64,000 nt of DNA from Pseudomonas lijiangensis (GTDB taxonomy: Bacteria; Pseudomonadota; Gammaproteobacteria; Pseudomonadales; Pseudomonadaceae): assembly GCF_018968705.1 (NCBI RefSeq), contig NZ_CP076668.1:5529001-5593000 (forward strand), read 5' to 3'. Shown in pieces: positions 27,442 to 40,319 of this stretch. The notes under the pieces were generated by a model. The model searched no databases. It worked only from the letters and a program-made list of their open reading frames with translations, and was not told the DNA's origin. Numbering within the stretch: the stretch's first letter is position 1; each line of letters opens with the position of its first letter. The translations under genes were made by a program, and so were the position numbers.

Positions 27442-28145
27442 TGGCAAGAAGTCATCGACTCTTTGAGCTCATGCAAGTGCTTCGCCGGCATCGCAGAACC
27501 GTGTCAGGTGAAACGCTGGCGGGTGAGCTGGGCGTTTCGCTGCGCACTATCCGTCGAGACGTGGCCACGCTACAGGGCATGGGTGCCGACATCGATGCCG
27601 CGCCCGGCCTTGGGTATGTCCTCAAGCCGGGCTTTCTTTTGCCGCCCCTGTCTTTCACCGAGGAAGAAATCCAGGCGCTGGTCATCGGCGCACTGTGGGT
27701 CAGCCGCCAGACAGATATCAAACTGGCCCTCGCGGTCGAGAACGCGCTGGCCAAAATCAACGCAGTCCTGCCCATAGACATGCGTCCGTCCCTGGAAGAT
27801 GAGACCTTTTACATCGCCCGCCCTGCCAACAACGTCCTGCCCATCGACCTGAGCGAGATCCGCCGCGCCATGCGCGATCAATACAAGCTCCGCATCACTC
27901 TGGCGATAGAGCATGTCGAACTGGAAGAACAGGTCATATGGCCGATCATGCTGGGGTTTATCGACGGAAAACGCTTCATCAGCGCCTGGTGCGAAATGGA
28001 CAACAAGTTCCGGATGATCGATATGGGCGACATCACCAGCGCCCGGATACTGACCGAACGCTATACGGGCAGCCGCCGTCAGCTCATCAAGGAATGGCGG
28101 GCCTCGGAAGTACTGCCTTGCAACAGTCAGGGAGACAGTTGCTGA
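27441..28145 (+). CDS. HTH-WYL transcriptional regulator (YafY-type)
   Basis: A 234-residue regulator. An N-terminal DeoR-like winged helix (LFELMQVLRRHRRTVSGETL, then LGVSLRTIRRDVATLQGMGA) is followed by a WYL-type effector domain, seen in the PLSFTEEEIQALVIGA segment and in WPIMLGFIDGKRFISAWCEM near the end. It shares a one-base stop/start overlap with the dehydrogenase gene, so the pair forms an operon. Regulators of this kind usually act on their neighbour. A strong bidirectional terminator follows. Confidence 0.85.
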   Translation: MARSHRLFELMQVLRRHRRTVSGETLAGELGVSLRTIRRDVATLQGMGADIDAAPGLGYVLKPGFLLPPLSFTEEEIQALVIGALWVSRQTDIKLALAVENALAKINAVLPIDMRPSLEDETFYIARPANNVLPIDLSEIRRAMRDQYKLRITLAIEHVELEEQVIWPIMLGFIDGKRFISAWCEMDNKFRMIDMGDITSARILTERYTGSRRQLIKEWRASEVLPCNSQGDSC

Positions 28146-28168
28146 GGGGGGAGGATTTGCAGGGTATA

Positions 28169-28200
28169 AAAAAAGGTCCTGAACAATCAGGACCTTTTTT
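28169..28200. terminator. Bidirectional rho-independent terminator
   Basis: Near-perfect stem aaaaaaggtcctga / tcaggacctttttt around a 4-base loop, serving both the WYL regulator (plus) and the porin gene (minus). Confidence 0.92.
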
Positions 28201-28228
28201 GTGTTGCTCTACACAGACGCCAAATGGC

Positions 28229-29590
28229 TTATTTGAAGGCGTAGGTGTAGTTGAAGATCAGACGAGTCTGGTCGGCATCACTTGCACCGTTCAGGCCTTC
28301 ATCCGCACGGTAGGTACCGTGGCGCACGGTAGTACCGAAACCTTTCAACGGACCGCTCTGGATCACGTAGTCGATACGCATGTCGCGTTCCCACTCCGAG
28401 TACTCATGGCCAAAGGAAGAGGTATTGCGAGCACCTTTGACGTCCTCACCACGAAGGTAGGCAACAGCAGCTTTCAGACCAGGAATGCCCACTTTGGCGA
28501 AGTCATACGAGTATTGACCGAAAGTGGTGTTCTCACCGGCACGGTTGAACTGGTTAATCATCGAGTCAGTGAACAGGTAGAAGCTGGAGCCACCGTTACC
28601 TTCTGGACGACCACGACCATCCACAACGTTGCCTTGGTTCAGGTTGACAAAACCACCGTCGTCACCGACTTGTTGGTGACCGACCAGGAACGCATGACCA
28701 CCCAAGGTATAGGTGAACATTGCAGACCAAGTCTTGTTGTCGACTTCGCCAACGTTCTTGGCATAACCGTTGTTGTTGTTGAAGGCATAACCCGCTACGT
28801 TCTTGCTGTTATTGCCATCAGCGCTGCTGTTGAAATAACGCAGGTCAGTCTTGAAGGACTGGTCAGGAGCGATTTGGTAAACATGTACCAGACCCAGGAA
28901 ATGCTGCTTGTAGAAGTTTTCCAGGTTAGCGAAGTAGTACTGCAGGGTCAGGTCTTTAGTGGCTTTCCAGTCGCCACCGGCGAAACGGAACTCGTTGCTG
29001 TCACGAGTAGCGCCAAATACTGACAAACCGGTGGAGTTGCTGGAAGCACGACCAGCGGAACCGGTCAGTTGACCGCCAGTCAGGGTGAAGTTGTCCAGAT
29101 CCTTGGAAGTAACGATACCGCCTTCAAAGGTCTGAGGCAGCAAACGACCGTCGTTGGAAACCAGGATTGGCAGGTTTGGTGCCAGAGCGTTACCGACTTT
29201 CAGTTCGGTTTTCGAGAAGCGGACCTTGGCGTTGGCACCACCGCGACTCCAGGAACTGACCGAATCTCCGTCAGTATCCATCGGGAAGAAGCTGTTCTGG
29301 GTAGTAGCGGTCTTGTTCTGGATACCGCCACCCAGATGCACACCCACCAGAGCCTGAACGTCCAGACCGAAACCAACGGTGCCTTCGGTGTAACCCGAGA
29401 TGAAATCGAACTTCAGACCGGTAGCGGTTTCACGCTGGTCAGTAACGTTACGGCCTTCACGCAGGTCGTTGTTGAAGTACATGGTACGAGAACTAACGGA
29501 CGCCTTGCTGTCTTCAATGAAACCTGCTGCGCCGGCCTGCTGGGCCAATACACCAAAGGTTACGGCCAGGGCCAGTGTGGACTTCTTCAT
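28229..29590 (-). CDS. OprD-family outer-membrane porin
   Basis: A 453-residue outer-membrane beta-barrel channel of the OprD family. The signal peptide is MKKSTLALAVTFGVLAQQAGA. The mature start GFIEDSKASVSSRTMYFNND is the family signature, followed by alternating amphipathic strands and a C-terminal aromatic/hydrophobic strand (TRLIFNYTYAFK, with terminal Phe-Lys). OprD-type porins take up small carboxylates or amino acids. Its place between lsfA and the tau genes matches the porin of the P. putida sulfonate locus, so an uptake role for sulfonates is plausible. The ATG at 29590 starts the signal peptide. It is divergent from the second ssuA-like gene. Confidence 0.9.
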   Translation of the reverse strand: MKKSTLALAVTFGVLAQQAGAAGFIEDSKASVSSRTMYFNNDLREGRNVTDQRETATGLKFDFISGYTEGTVGFGLDVQALVGVHLGGGIQNKTATTQNSFFPMDTDGDSVSSWSRGGANAKVRFSKTELKVGNALAPNLPILVSNDGRLLPQTFEGGIVTSKDLDNFTLTGGQLTGSAGRASSNSTGLSVFGATRDSNEFRFAGGDWKATKDLTLQYYFANLENFYKQHFLGLVHVYQIAPDQSFKTDLRYFNSSADGNNSKNVAGYAFNNNNGYAKNVGEVDNKTWSAMFTYTLGGHAFLVGHQQVGDDGGFVNLNQGNVVDGRGRPEGNGGSSFYLFTDSMINQFNRAGENTTFGQYSYDFAKVGIPGLKAAVAYLRGEDVKGARNTSSFGHEYSEWERDMRIDYVIQSGPLKGFGTTVRHGTYRADEGLNGASDADQTRLIFNYTYAFK

Positions 29591-29971
29591 TGCTACGCTC
29601 CTCGTGAATCTAATTTTTTTAATCCATGGTGCCGAGCAAGGCTCTGACCCATGTATTCGCGTTAAGCGACAGGCCCGACCAGAGGTCAATGGTGACTGTG
29701 CGCCTCGAGACTCAAATGACTAGACCGCGTTGTCACTGGTGCAAGGTAGTGAAAATCTGACCAATCCAAAAGCAATTATTCGTAACGCTTTTAGACCGTT
29801 TTGATATATGTCACAACACATGTCAACCTCGACGCCAAGGAGTGTATCCATCAAATAAGCTAATTCCCAAAAAATATTTTTCGACCATTCGTCAGATCGT
29901 TTAGTTTTCAGCTACCGGACAACCGGATCTCGACTCTCCAGTCACGAAATCCCAACCGGAAAGCCCACGAA
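29591..29971. promoter_or_regulatory. Divergent porin / sulfonate-binding-protein intergenic region
   Basis: 381 bases without a gene. 29760-29900 is A/T-rich (for example ttttgatatatgtcacaac) and should carry both divergent promoters. No operator was identified. Confidence 0.5.
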
Positions 29972-30943
29972 ATGAAGATAAAAAACCTTTTAAAACATTC
30001 ACTTAACAAACAACTAGCAGCAATTGTGACAATTGCCACCACCTTGACACTTTCCATGCCAGCAGACGCAAAAGAAACTTTGCGAATCGGTTTTCAGAAG
30101 TCCTCAACGCTCATTTCAGTGCTCAAAAGCCAGGGTACGCTGGAGCGGGAGCTGAACAAAAAGGGCATTTCGGTGTCGTGGCATGAATTTCCCAGCGGCT
30201 TGCCTTTGCTCGAATCCCTCAACGTGGGCAATGTCGATCTGAGCGCCGATGTCGCCGATACGGTTCCGGTCTTTGCTCAGGCGGCAGGCGCACGGCTCAC
30301 CTATTTCGCTCAGGAAGCCTCCTCTCCGTCGGCCCAGGCGATTGTGGTGCGCAACGATTCGGCGTTCAAAACCCTGGCCGATCTCAAGGGCAGGAAAATC
30401 GCAGTCACCAAAGCCGCGGGCAGCCATTACCTGTTGATTGCCGCCCTGAGCAAGGCCGGTCTGAAGTTCACCGATATCGAACCCGCCTACCTCACACCCG
30501 CCGATGGTCGCGCCGCGTTCGAGAACGGCAAGGTGGACGCCTGGGTGACCTGGGAACCCTTCCTCAGCAGCGTCCAGCGCCAGTTGCCTACCCGCACTCT
30601 GGCCGACGGCACCGATCTGGCCAGCTACAAGCGCTATTACCTGACCACCACGCCTTACGCCAACAGTCACCCGGAAGTGCTCAAGGTGGTGTTCGCCGAA
30701 CTCAAAAAGACCGGCGAATGGGTCAAGGCTCATCCGGCCGAAGCGGCACAAATCCTGAGCCCGCTTTGGGGCAATCTGGATGTGGCCACCGTTGAGGCAG
30801 CCAACGCTCGTCGCAGCTATGAGGTGCAAGCCGTTCAAGCCAATCAACTTGATGAGCAACAGAGCATTGCCGATGCGTTCCTGGCAGCGGGGTTGCTGCC
30901 CAAGGCCGTGGATGCCAAGGATGTGCAGGTATGGAAGCCTTGA
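29972..30943 (+). CDS. Second SsuA-type sulfonate-binding protein
   Basis: A 323-residue periplasmic binding protein with a signal peptide (LAAIVTIATTLTLSMPADA). The mature start ETLRIGFQKSSTLISVLKSQ and the segment VDLSADVADTVPVFAQAAGA mark it as an SsuA paralogue of the protein at 23593-24558. It has no permease or ATPase next to it; it may feed SsuBC or TauBC. The codon-rich start region (MKIKNLLKHSLNKQL) is more A/T-rich than the rest. A 23-bp perfect inverted repeat follows the stop, then tauA on the same strand. Confidence 0.88.
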   Translation: MKIKNLLKHSLNKQLAAIVTIATTLTLSMPADAKETLRIGFQKSSTLISVLKSQGTLERELNKKGISVSWHEFPSGLPLLESLNVGNVDLSADVADTVPVFAQAAGARLTYFAQEASSPSAQAIVVRNDSAFKTLADLKGRKIAVTKAAGSHYLLIAALSKAGLKFTDIEPAYLTPADGRAAFENGKVDAWVTWEPFLSSVQRQLPTRTLADGTDLASYKRYYLTTTPYANSHPEVLKVVFAELKKTGEWVKAHPAEAAQILSPLWGNLDVATVEAANARRSYEVQAVQANQLDEQQSIADAFLAAGLLPKAVDAKDVQVWKP

Positions 30944-30954
30944 AGCCGTAATCC

Positions 30955-31044
30955 GTGGGAGGGGCCTTGGCCGCGACAGCCAGCTTTCAGGCGCTGAAAA
31001 TGTGTTGCCTGTAAGCCGGTCGTCGCGGCCAAGGCCCCTCCCAC
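30955..31044. repeat. Long palindromic intergenic repeat (second repeat type)
   Basis: Arms gtgggaggggccttggccgc... (30955-30977) and its exact complement (31022-31044): 23 bp, with a 44-base loop. The loop and right arm are closely repeated at 43605-43680. Different in sequence from the REP pairs apart from the outer gtgggag. Confidence 0.82.
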
Positions 31045-31047
31045 AAG

Positions 31048-31237
31048 TGACAGGCATGCCTTGACTGATCGTTATTACTGCGCGTTGCCGAGGCGCCAGC
31101 GATCTCCTGCTACGATCAGGAAAAGTCTCGTTTTCAGCTCATAAGCTAATTCAAAAAAGTTATTTATTTCTAAATTCTTAGATCATTTACGCTCCGTAGC
31201 CAGCCAGTCCCCGGCCCGCCTGATACGGAGCATCACC
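31048..31237. promoter_or_regulatory. A/T-rich promoter region of tauABC
   Basis: 190 bases with an A/T-rich stretch (31140-31190, ttcaaaaaagttatttattt) just before tauA; the likely tau promoter. No operator was fixed. Confidence 0.45.
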
Positions 31238-32215
31238 ATGAAACTGCACTTCTCCCTGCGCCTTCTGGCGGCCTTGTCGCTGACAGGCGCATCTTTCCTG
31301 ACTCAGGCCGCCGACTTCACTGTCGCTTACCAGACCACCGTCGATCCCGCCAAGGTCGCACAGGCCGATAACGCCTATGAAAAAGCCACCAATTCGAAGA
31401 TCGAATGGCGCAAGTTCGAGAACGGTGCAGACGTCATCACCGCCATCGCGTCGGGCGATGTACAGATCGGCTATCTCGGCTCAAGCCCACTGACCGCCGC
31501 AGCCACCCGCAAACTGCCGGTGGAAACCTTTCTGATCGCCACCCAGATCGGCGCCGCAGAAGCACTGGTCGCCCGTAACGGCTCAGGCATCAATACGCCG
31601 CAAGATCTGATCGGCAAGAAAGTCGCCGTGCCGTTCGTTTCCACAGGCCACTACAGCCTGCTGGCCGCGCTCAAGCACTGGAACATCGATCCGGCCAAGG
31701 TCACGATTGTGAACCTGGCACCGCCCGCCATTGCTGCCGCCTGGAAGCGCGGCGATATCGACGCCACTTACGTCTGGGACCCGGCGCTGGGCGTGGCCAA
31801 GGAAACCGGCAAGGTGCTGATCACCTCCGGCGAACTGGCCAAGGTCGGTGCGCCGACATTTGATGCCTGGATCGTGCGCAAGGACTTCGCGGCCAAGAAC
31901 CCGCAACTGGTCAGCGCCTTCGCCAAGGTGACGCTCGATGCCTACGCCAGCTACCGCCAGGACCCGAATGCCTGGATCGCCAATGCCAGCAATATCGAAA
32001 AGCTGAGCAAGCTGTCCGGTGCCAAGACGACGGATATTCCGGCGCTGCTGGAAGGCAACGTCTATCCATTGGCCACAGACCAGAAAGCACTGCTGGGCGC
32101 ACCGACCATCGAGGCCATCACCAAGACCGCTGCCTTCCTGAAGGAACAGGGCAAGGTCGATGCGGTACTGCCTGATTACTCGGCCTACACCAGCGCCAAG
32201 TTCATTCCCCAATAA
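31238..32215 (+). CDS. tauA: Taurine-binding periplasmic protein
   Basis: A 325-residue solute-binding protein with a Sec signal peptide ([16 protein letters not shown]). The mature start [20 protein letters not shown] and the segment [20 protein letters not shown] are diagnostic of TauA. AYVWDP-type residues ([18 protein letters not shown]) lie in the ligand cleft. It collects taurine for TauBC. ACGGAG precedes the ATG. It heads a tauABC operon; tauB begins 29 bases after its stop. Confidence 0.94.
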   Translation: MKLHFSLRLLAALSLTGASFLTQAADFTVAYQTTVDPAKVAQADNAYEKATNSKIEWRKFENGADVITAIASGDVQIGYLGSSPLTAAATRKLPVETFLIATQIGAAEALVARNGSGINTPQDLIGKKVAVPFVSTGHYSLLAALKHWNIDPAKVTIVNLAPPAIAAAWKRGDIDATYVWDPALGVAKETGKVLITSGELAKVGAPTFDAWIVRKDFAAKNPQLVSAFAKVTLDAYASYRQDPNAWIANASNIEKLSKLSGAKTTDIPALLEGNVYPLATDQKALLGAPTIEAITKTAAFLKEQGKVDAVLPDYSAYTSAKFIPQ

Positions 32216-32244
32216 TCCACCTGATCGAGAATGAGGCAACAGCC

Positions 32245-33032
<788 letters not shown>

Positions 33033-33036
<4 letters not shown>

Positions 33037-33863
33037 GCAGCTATGAACTGGAAAGTCCGGCCAAGACCGGCACAAAGAAAACACCACTGCAATTGAAGCT
33101 GAGCACCCGCGCCATCAGCGTCCTGACGCTGTCGGTCTTGCTGGGCCTGTGGTGGGTGGTGACCGCTGCGCAGTGGATCGAACCGCTGTTCCTGCCGCCA
33201 CCTGCTGACGTTCTCCAGAAAGGCTGGCTGCTGCTGACCACCGGCTATATGGACTCAAACCTCTGGCAGCATCTGGGTGCCAGCCTGCAACGGATCGGCC
33301 TGGCATTGGGAGCCGCCATTCTCAGTGCCATCCCGGTGGGTATCGCCATTGGCCATAACCGTATCGCCCGAGGCATTTTCGATCCGCTGATCGAGTTCTA
33401 TCGCCCTATTCCACCGCTGGCTTATCTGCCGCTGATCGTCATCTGGTGCGGCATCGGCGAGTTTTCCAAGGTCTTGCTGATCTATCTGGCCATTTTCGCG
33501 CCCATCGCCATTGCCACCGCAACCGGCGTACGTACCGTGGACCCGGCCAAACTGCGAGCCGCGCAATCCCTGGGCGCCACCCGCTGGCAACTGATCCGCC
33601 ATGTGATCCTGCCCAGCGCCTTGCCGGACATTCTGACCGGCATACGAATCGGGCTCGGTGTGGGATGGTCGACACTGGTGGCGGCCGAACTTATTGCAGC
33701 CACCAGCGGGCTTGGCTTCATGGTGCAATCAGCCGCGCAGTTTCTGGTGACGGACATTGTGATCCTGGGGATTCTGGTGATTGCCGTGATCGCTTTCGCC
33801 ATGGAACTCGGCCTTCGCGCACTGCAACGCAAACTGGTGCCCTGGCATGGCCAGAATCACTGA
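33033..33863 (+). CDS. tauC: Taurine ABC transporter permease
   Basis: A 276-residue inner-membrane permease. A hydrophilic N-terminus ([18 protein letters not shown]) leads to about six membrane segments; the EAA loop is [24 protein letters not shown], and [22 protein letters not shown] is typical of TauC. The ATG at 33033 is chosen for its 4-base overlap with tauB; a much longer open frame upstream is only the shadow of tauB. In most Pseudomonas tau operons tauD (taurine dioxygenase) follows, but here the next 259 bases hold no gene. Confidence 0.94.
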
Positions 33864-34122
33864 AGAACGCCGCAATTAGCGCACAAACTTCATGCAAGGC
33901 ACCATTTTGGTGCCTTATTGAAACCGGAATATTGCCGAGAAAATCCCCTCGCCTGAATCGAAAAGCGTCCTGCACTTCCTCAAAAGCCCTTTCGTACAAG
34001 GGTTTGAGGCAGGAAACAAGAACAGGACAAAAGAATTCTCAAAACTGGCACGCACCCTGCATTAGGTTATACATCACCAGTTTTGGGGACCTTGGTACAG
34101 GCAGGCCGGGGATTCCCCTCTT
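33864..34122. other. Gap where tauD would be expected
   Basis: 259 bases with no gene. It has an inverted repeat aaggcacc / ggtgcctt (33896-33916) that may end tau transcription, though the T-run is weak. No TauD-like HxD iron motif is readable in any frame. Confidence 0.55.
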
Positions 34123-34536
34123 TTATTCCTCCCGGAGACTGACCTCAAGTCTCCAGCGCCCGTCCACTTCTGCAGCGCGCCAGTCGCCATGCAGAGGACG
34201 GGCCGCCAGCAGCGTCAGCACCAACTCCTTCCCGCTTCGCTCCAGCTTCCAGCGCGCAACCTTGTTGTCGATGCGCAGTTGACCATTCCATGGCCGTCCC
34301 CAGGACTCGAAACGCAGGACAACCGTCCCGTCGACATGATCGCCCTGAACCTGCGGCTGTTCGTTGAACCAGAGCGCCAGACCTGTGGGCAACTCCTCGA
34401 TCTGCTCCAGTTCCAGAGGCGCAGGTTGCTGCAGACGACCAATGATCATCCCGATGGTAAAGCCGACAATTGCCATCGAACCAAGAACTCTTGGCCAGAG
34501 CTTCGGCCTGGGGTCCTCTTCGGGGGTAGAATGCAT
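34123..34536 (-). CDS. Membrane-anchored hypothetical protein
   Basis: A 137-residue protein with one N-terminal membrane segment ([17 protein letters not shown]) and a small beta-rich C-terminal domain ([20 protein letters not shown] ... [20 protein letters not shown]) probably outside the membrane. No family is recognised. GGAAGGA precedes the ATG at 34536 ([12 protein letters not shown]); a start at 34563 would overlap the trmL start codon. Divergent from trmL and close to it. Confidence 0.65.
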   Translation of the reverse strand: MHSTPEEDPRPKLWPRVLGSMAIVGFTIGMIIGRLQQPAPLELEQIEELPTGLALWFNEQPQVQGDHVDGTVVLRFESWGRPWNGQLRIDNKVARWKLERSGKELVLTLLAARPLHGDWRAAEVDGRWRLEVSLREE

Positions 34537-34561
34537 CCCGTCCTTCCGTTCGGAGCCGTGC

Positions 34562-35017
34562 ATGTTTCACGTCATCCTTTTTCAACCAGAAATTCCGCCG
34601 AATACCGGCAATGTGATCAGGCTATGCGCCAACAGTGGCTGCACCCTGCATTTGATCGAGCCCCTGGGCTTTGAGCTGGACGACAAACGCCTGCGCAGGG
34701 CCGGGCTCGATTATCACGAGTATGCCACGCTGCAAACCCATGCCGACCTGCCCACGTGTCTGGAAAAGATCGGCAACCCGCGGCTGTTCGCCTTTACGAC
34801 CAAAGGCTCTCGCCCGTTTCACGACGTCAGCTTCGAGAAGGGTGATGCCTTTCTATTCGGCCCGGAAAGCCGAGGCCTGCCAGCCGATATTCTCGACTCG
34901 CTGAGTAGCGAGCAAAGATTGCGCCTCCCCATGCGCGAAGGCTGCCGCAGCCTGAACCTGTCCAACACCGTTGCCGTCGCCGTTTATGAAGCCTGGCGCC
35001 AGCACGGGTTTGCCTGA
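34562..35017 (+). CDS. trmL: tRNA (cytidine/uridine-34 2'-O)-methyltransferase
   Basis: A 151-residue SPOUT methyltransferase that methylates the ribose of the wobble nucleotide of some leucine tRNAs, using SAM. SPOUT motifs: [18 protein letters not shown] at the start, [10 protein letters not shown], and the knotted C-terminus [20 protein letters not shown]. Normal length. The ATG at 34562 ([10 protein letters not shown]) gives the family N-terminus; the longer open frame upstream is non-homologous. A REP pair follows. Confidence 0.94.
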   Translation: MFHVILFQPEIPPNTGNVIRLCANSGCTLHLIEPLGFELDDKRLRRAGLDYHEYATLQTHADLPTCLEKIGNPRLFAFTTKGSRPFHDVSFEKGDAFLFGPESRGLPADILDSLSSEQRLRLPMREGCRSLNLSNTVAVAVYEAWRQHGFA

Positions 35018-35031
35018 AACCCCCTTTACCG

Positions 35032-35088
35032 GTGGGAGCCAATTCATTCGCGAAGATGCGCCTTTCGCGAATAAATTCGCTCCTACTA
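35032..35088. repeat. REP pair
   Basis: gtgggagccaattcattcg and the inverted ttcgcgaataaattcgctcc between convergent trmL and amgS. Confidence 0.84.
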
Positions 35089-35099
35089 GGCATTTCAGG

Positions 35100-36413
35100 T
35101 CAAACCGCATCCCTTGGCAGCATCAAGCCCAGCGGCAGGCGCACTCTTGCTTCCAGCCCGCCACCTGAACGGTTTCTCAGCTCGACATTGCCGCCATGCA
35201 TGGCGGCGATGCGTTTGACGATAGCCAACCCCAGGCCGGTGCCTTTGCCGCTACGGGCGCGGTCGCCACGGATGAACGGATTGAAGATGACGTCCAGCTC
35301 GGAGGGATCGATACCGGCCCCGCGGTCCAGCACGCTCAGTACCACATAAGGCGCGCTGGTATCGCCGGACACATAAGCCGCCACCTCAATACCGTTGCCG
35401 GCGTGGTGCATGGCATTGCCGATCAGGTTGGTCAGCAGGCGTTTCATGGAAACCCGGCGCAACGGGAAAGGCGGAATCGGCTCAAGACACAGGCGGATGT
35501 GTTCATCCGGGTGATTGAACGGCGCGACCACTTCAAGCACCAGATCACTCAGGTCGACTTCTTCGATTTCCTCGTCACGGCCATCGCGGATGAACGCCAG
35601 GAACTGGTCGAGAATGGCGTCCATATCCTCGATATCCCGCACCATTCCTTCGGTGAACTCGTTCTCGTCGCTCATCAGTTCCAGCGACAGACGCAAACGA
35701 GTCAACGGCGTACGCAAGTCATGGGATACACCCGCCAGCATCAGTTCCCGCTCCTGCCCGGCCTGTTCGACGTCTTCGGCCATCTGGTTGAAAGCGCGGT
35801 AAACCTCGGTCATTTCACTGGGCGTATCGCTGACCGGCAACCGCACACTGCGGCCCTGCCCCAACTGACGAGCAGCAAAAACCAGACGCTTGAGCGGCTG
35901 GTTGAGCTGCCGCACGAAAATCCAGGCCGATGCGGTGGACAACAGGCCGATGGCCAGGAACCAGCCCAGCACGTTCCAGATTTTCTGGCCACGAAGCGGA
36001 TGCGGGTAAAGCGGCACTTTCAGCCAGCCATCCCCGAGGCTCGGAGCGCGGACCCAGAGTGCCGGAGGCGCATGGACGCGCAGCCGCACTTCGGTATCGG
36101 CACCCAGTTCGGCCTGCATCTGACGCTGATAGATTTCGCTGTAAGGCCAGTGCTGCTCGCCCTCCGGCACACCGCCGCCCACCACCCGAATCAGGCCGGC
36201 AGCTTCGGCAATCGCTTCACGGTCGTTCTCGTTCGCCGCCCAATAGGCACGCAGAGTCAGGGCGACACCATGGCTGTACTGCCTGTCGACCAGTACGTCT
36301 TCGTTCATGAGCAGATAGACGAGCGTCAGCGCCTTGGAAAACAGCACGACAATGAGCACCAGCCAGAGGGTGCGGGAGAAAAAGCTTTGCGGAAACCAGA
36401 GCGGAGTCTTCAT
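35100..36413 (-). CDS. amgS: Two-component sensor histidine kinase (EnvZ-like)
   Basis: A 437-residue membrane kinase. First membrane segment about 14-36, periplasmic domain about 37-145, second membrane segment about 146-168, then HAMP. The phospho-accepting His231 is in GVSHDLRTPLTRLRL. ATPase motifs follow: N-box NLIGNAMHHAGN, DRGAGID and GKGTGLGLAIV. It senses envelope damage and controls AmgR; in P. aeruginosa the pair gives intrinsic aminoglycoside tolerance. The order amgS-amgR beside tex matches P. aeruginosa. The ATG at 36413 (MKTPLWFPQSFF) is chosen over an upstream extension. Confidence 0.9.
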   Translation of the reverse strand: MKTPLWFPQSFFSRTLWLVLIVVLFSKALTLVYLLMNEDVLVDRQYSHGVALTLRAYWAANENDREAIAEAAGLIRVVGGGVPEGEQHWPYSEIYQRQMQAELGADTEVRLRVHAPPALWVRAPSLGDGWLKVPLYPHPLRGQKIWNVLGWFLAIGLLSTASAWIFVRQLNQPLKRLVFAARQLGQGRSVRLPVSDTPSEMTEVYRAFNQMAEDVEQAGQERELMLAGVSHDLRTPLTRLRLSLELMSDENEFTEGMVRDIEDMDAILDQFLAFIRDGRDEEIEEVDLSDLVLEVVAPFNHPDEHIRLCLEPIPPFPLRRVSMKRLLTNLIGNAMHHAGNGIEVAAYVSGDTSAPYVVLSVLDRGAGIDPSELDVIFNPFIRGDRARSGKGTGLGLAIVKRIAAMHGGNVELRNRSGGGLEARVRLPLGLMLPRDAV

Positions 36414-36572
36414 AACTGCAGCTATACACTTTGCAGGGCGAGCCAGGCTCGCAAATTTGCCGATCGTGTTCCAGTCCATGGTACGAACGCGAAAACCAAA
36501 ACGTCGATAACCCGTTCAGGCTATCGACGCAAGTGGCAAGGACTTCGGTGCTCTGCGCTGGTCAGTGACCTG

Positions 36573-37313
36573 TCAGCGGTTCCCGGCTCCATCCGGAACG
36601 AACACATAACCCACGCCCCAGACTGTCTGGATATAACGCGGCTTGGACGGATCGGGCTCGATCAGGCGACGCAGACGGGAAATCTGCACGTCGATGGAGC
36701 GCTCCAGAGCATCCCACTCGCGGCCACGGGCCAGGTTCATCAGCTTGTCACGGGTCAGCGGCTCGCGAGCATGCATGACCAGCGCCTTGAGAACCGCAAA
36801 CTCACCGGTAGTGAGCATGTGTACTTCATCGCCACGCTTGAGTTCGCGGGTCGCCAGGGACAATACGTAGTCACCGAAGCTGACCGACTCGTCTTCGCTG
36901 CCGGGCGCACCGGGCACCGGCGCGGCCTGACGACGCAGGACAGCCTTGACGCGGGCCATCAGTTCGTCCGGGTTGAAAGGTTTGGCCAGATAATCGTCTG
37001 CGCCCAGTTCCAGCCCCTTGATACGGCTCTGCTCATCGCCTTTGGCAGTGAGCATGATGATCGGCACCTGATTGTTGGCTGCACGCAAACGGCGGCAAGC
37101 AGACAGGCCGTCTTCTCCGGGCAACATCAAGTCCAGAACCACAAGGTTGAAAACCTCGCGGGACAGTAAACGGTCCATTTGTTCGACGTTCGCCACCGCA
37201 CGGGCACGATAGCCCTTACTGGTGAAAAAGCGCTCTAACAGGCTGCTCAACCCCGGATCGTCATCGACGATCAGGATTTTTTCGCCTTCAGCATTTTGTG
37301 CAGTGCTGCTCAT
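36573..37313 (-). CDS. amgR: Two-component response regulator (OmpR-like)
   Basis: A 246-residue OmpR-family regulator. The receiver domain has acidic DDDP near 17-20, phospho-acceptor Asp61 in VVLDLMLPGEDG, and the Lys in MLTAKGDE. A winged-helix DNA-binding domain follows (LTTGEFAVLKALVMHAREPL, SIDVQISRLRRLIE). It is upstream of amgS by 159 bases, co-directional. Regulated genes include proteases and envelope functions in relatives. Confidence 0.92.
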   Translation of the reverse strand: MSSTAQNAEGEKILIVDDDPGLSSLLERFFTSKGYRARAVANVEQMDRLLSREVFNLVVLDLMLPGEDGLSACRRLRAANNQVPIIMLTAKGDEQSRIKGLELGADDYLAKPFNPDELMARVKAVLRRQAAPVPGAPGSEDESVSFGDYVLSLATRELKRGDEVHMLTTGEFAVLKALVMHAREPLTRDKLMNLARGREWDALERSIDVQISRLRRLIEPDPSKPRYIQTVWGVGYVFVPDGAGNR

Positions 37314-37614
37314 CGGATGCTCCTTTGATCTCGGGGCGCATTATGGCGTAGCTGCGGTGATGCGCACCGTGTGCATTGTTAGCAGATTTTACTGGAGCCT
37401 ACATAAATGAGTGCTTCTACATGAGCAAAACCGCTCGCATTATCCGGCCAATCCCATAATTGGACCTGGGCGGGTATACTGCGCGGCCCTCAAAGTCGGG
37501 CAGTGCCTGACTATGGCGGTTCGCCGGTATTGTGACAAGGCTGGCGAGCGACGGGCAGGCAAGACAGTTTTTTGTACAGAATCCAGTTTTTTGCTCACAA
37601 CTCCAGGTGGTCTT
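37314..37614. promoter_or_regulatory. amgR-tex divergent intergenic region
   Basis: 301 bases between amgR (minus) and tex (plus), with no gene. It contains a -10-like tatact (37475-37480) suitable for tex, but no clear -35 box at normal spacing. Confidence 0.4.
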
Positions 37615-39935
<2,321 letters not shown>

Positions 39936-39936
<1 letters not shown>

Positions 39937-40319
39937 TGGATATTCCGGAAGACCTGACCCACAGCGCCTACTTCAAGATGCTCGGCTGCGAGCTGCGGCG
40001 TCTTGATGAAGGTGTTGCCGAAGTCGCGCTGCCGCTGGAAGCGCATCTGCGCAACCGTGGCAACGTGATGCACGGCGGGGCGATCTTCAGTCTGGTGGAT
40101 ATCAGCATGGGGCTGGCCTGTTCCAGTTCCCATGGCTTCGACCAGCGCAGCGTCACCATCGAATGCAAGATCAACTATGTACGCGGCGTGTCCGAAGGCG
40201 AGGTTTTATGCACCGCCAAGGTACTTCACGCCGGACGCCGCACACTGGTCGTCGAAGCCGAAGTGGTCCAGGACGATAAACTGGTCGCCAAGGCGCAAGG
40301 CACCTTCGCTGTCATCTAA
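39936..40319 (+). CDS. PaaI-type hotdog thioesterase
   Basis: A 127-residue single hotdog domain. Typical segments: HSAYFKMLGCELRRLDEGVAE, HLRNRGNVMHGGAIFSLVDI (HGG motif with the catalytic-region acidic residue) and INYVRGVSEGEVLCTAKVLH. It hydrolyses an acyl-CoA or aryl-CoA, substrate unknown. Its ATG overlaps the tex stop (TGATG), so it is translated with tex; the same pair precedes gshA in P. aeruginosa. Confidence 0.9.

Noticed and set aside
30955..31044. CRISPR-like array
   Set aside because: Repeats occur only as inverted pairs or as two distant copies; there are no regularly spaced direct repeats.
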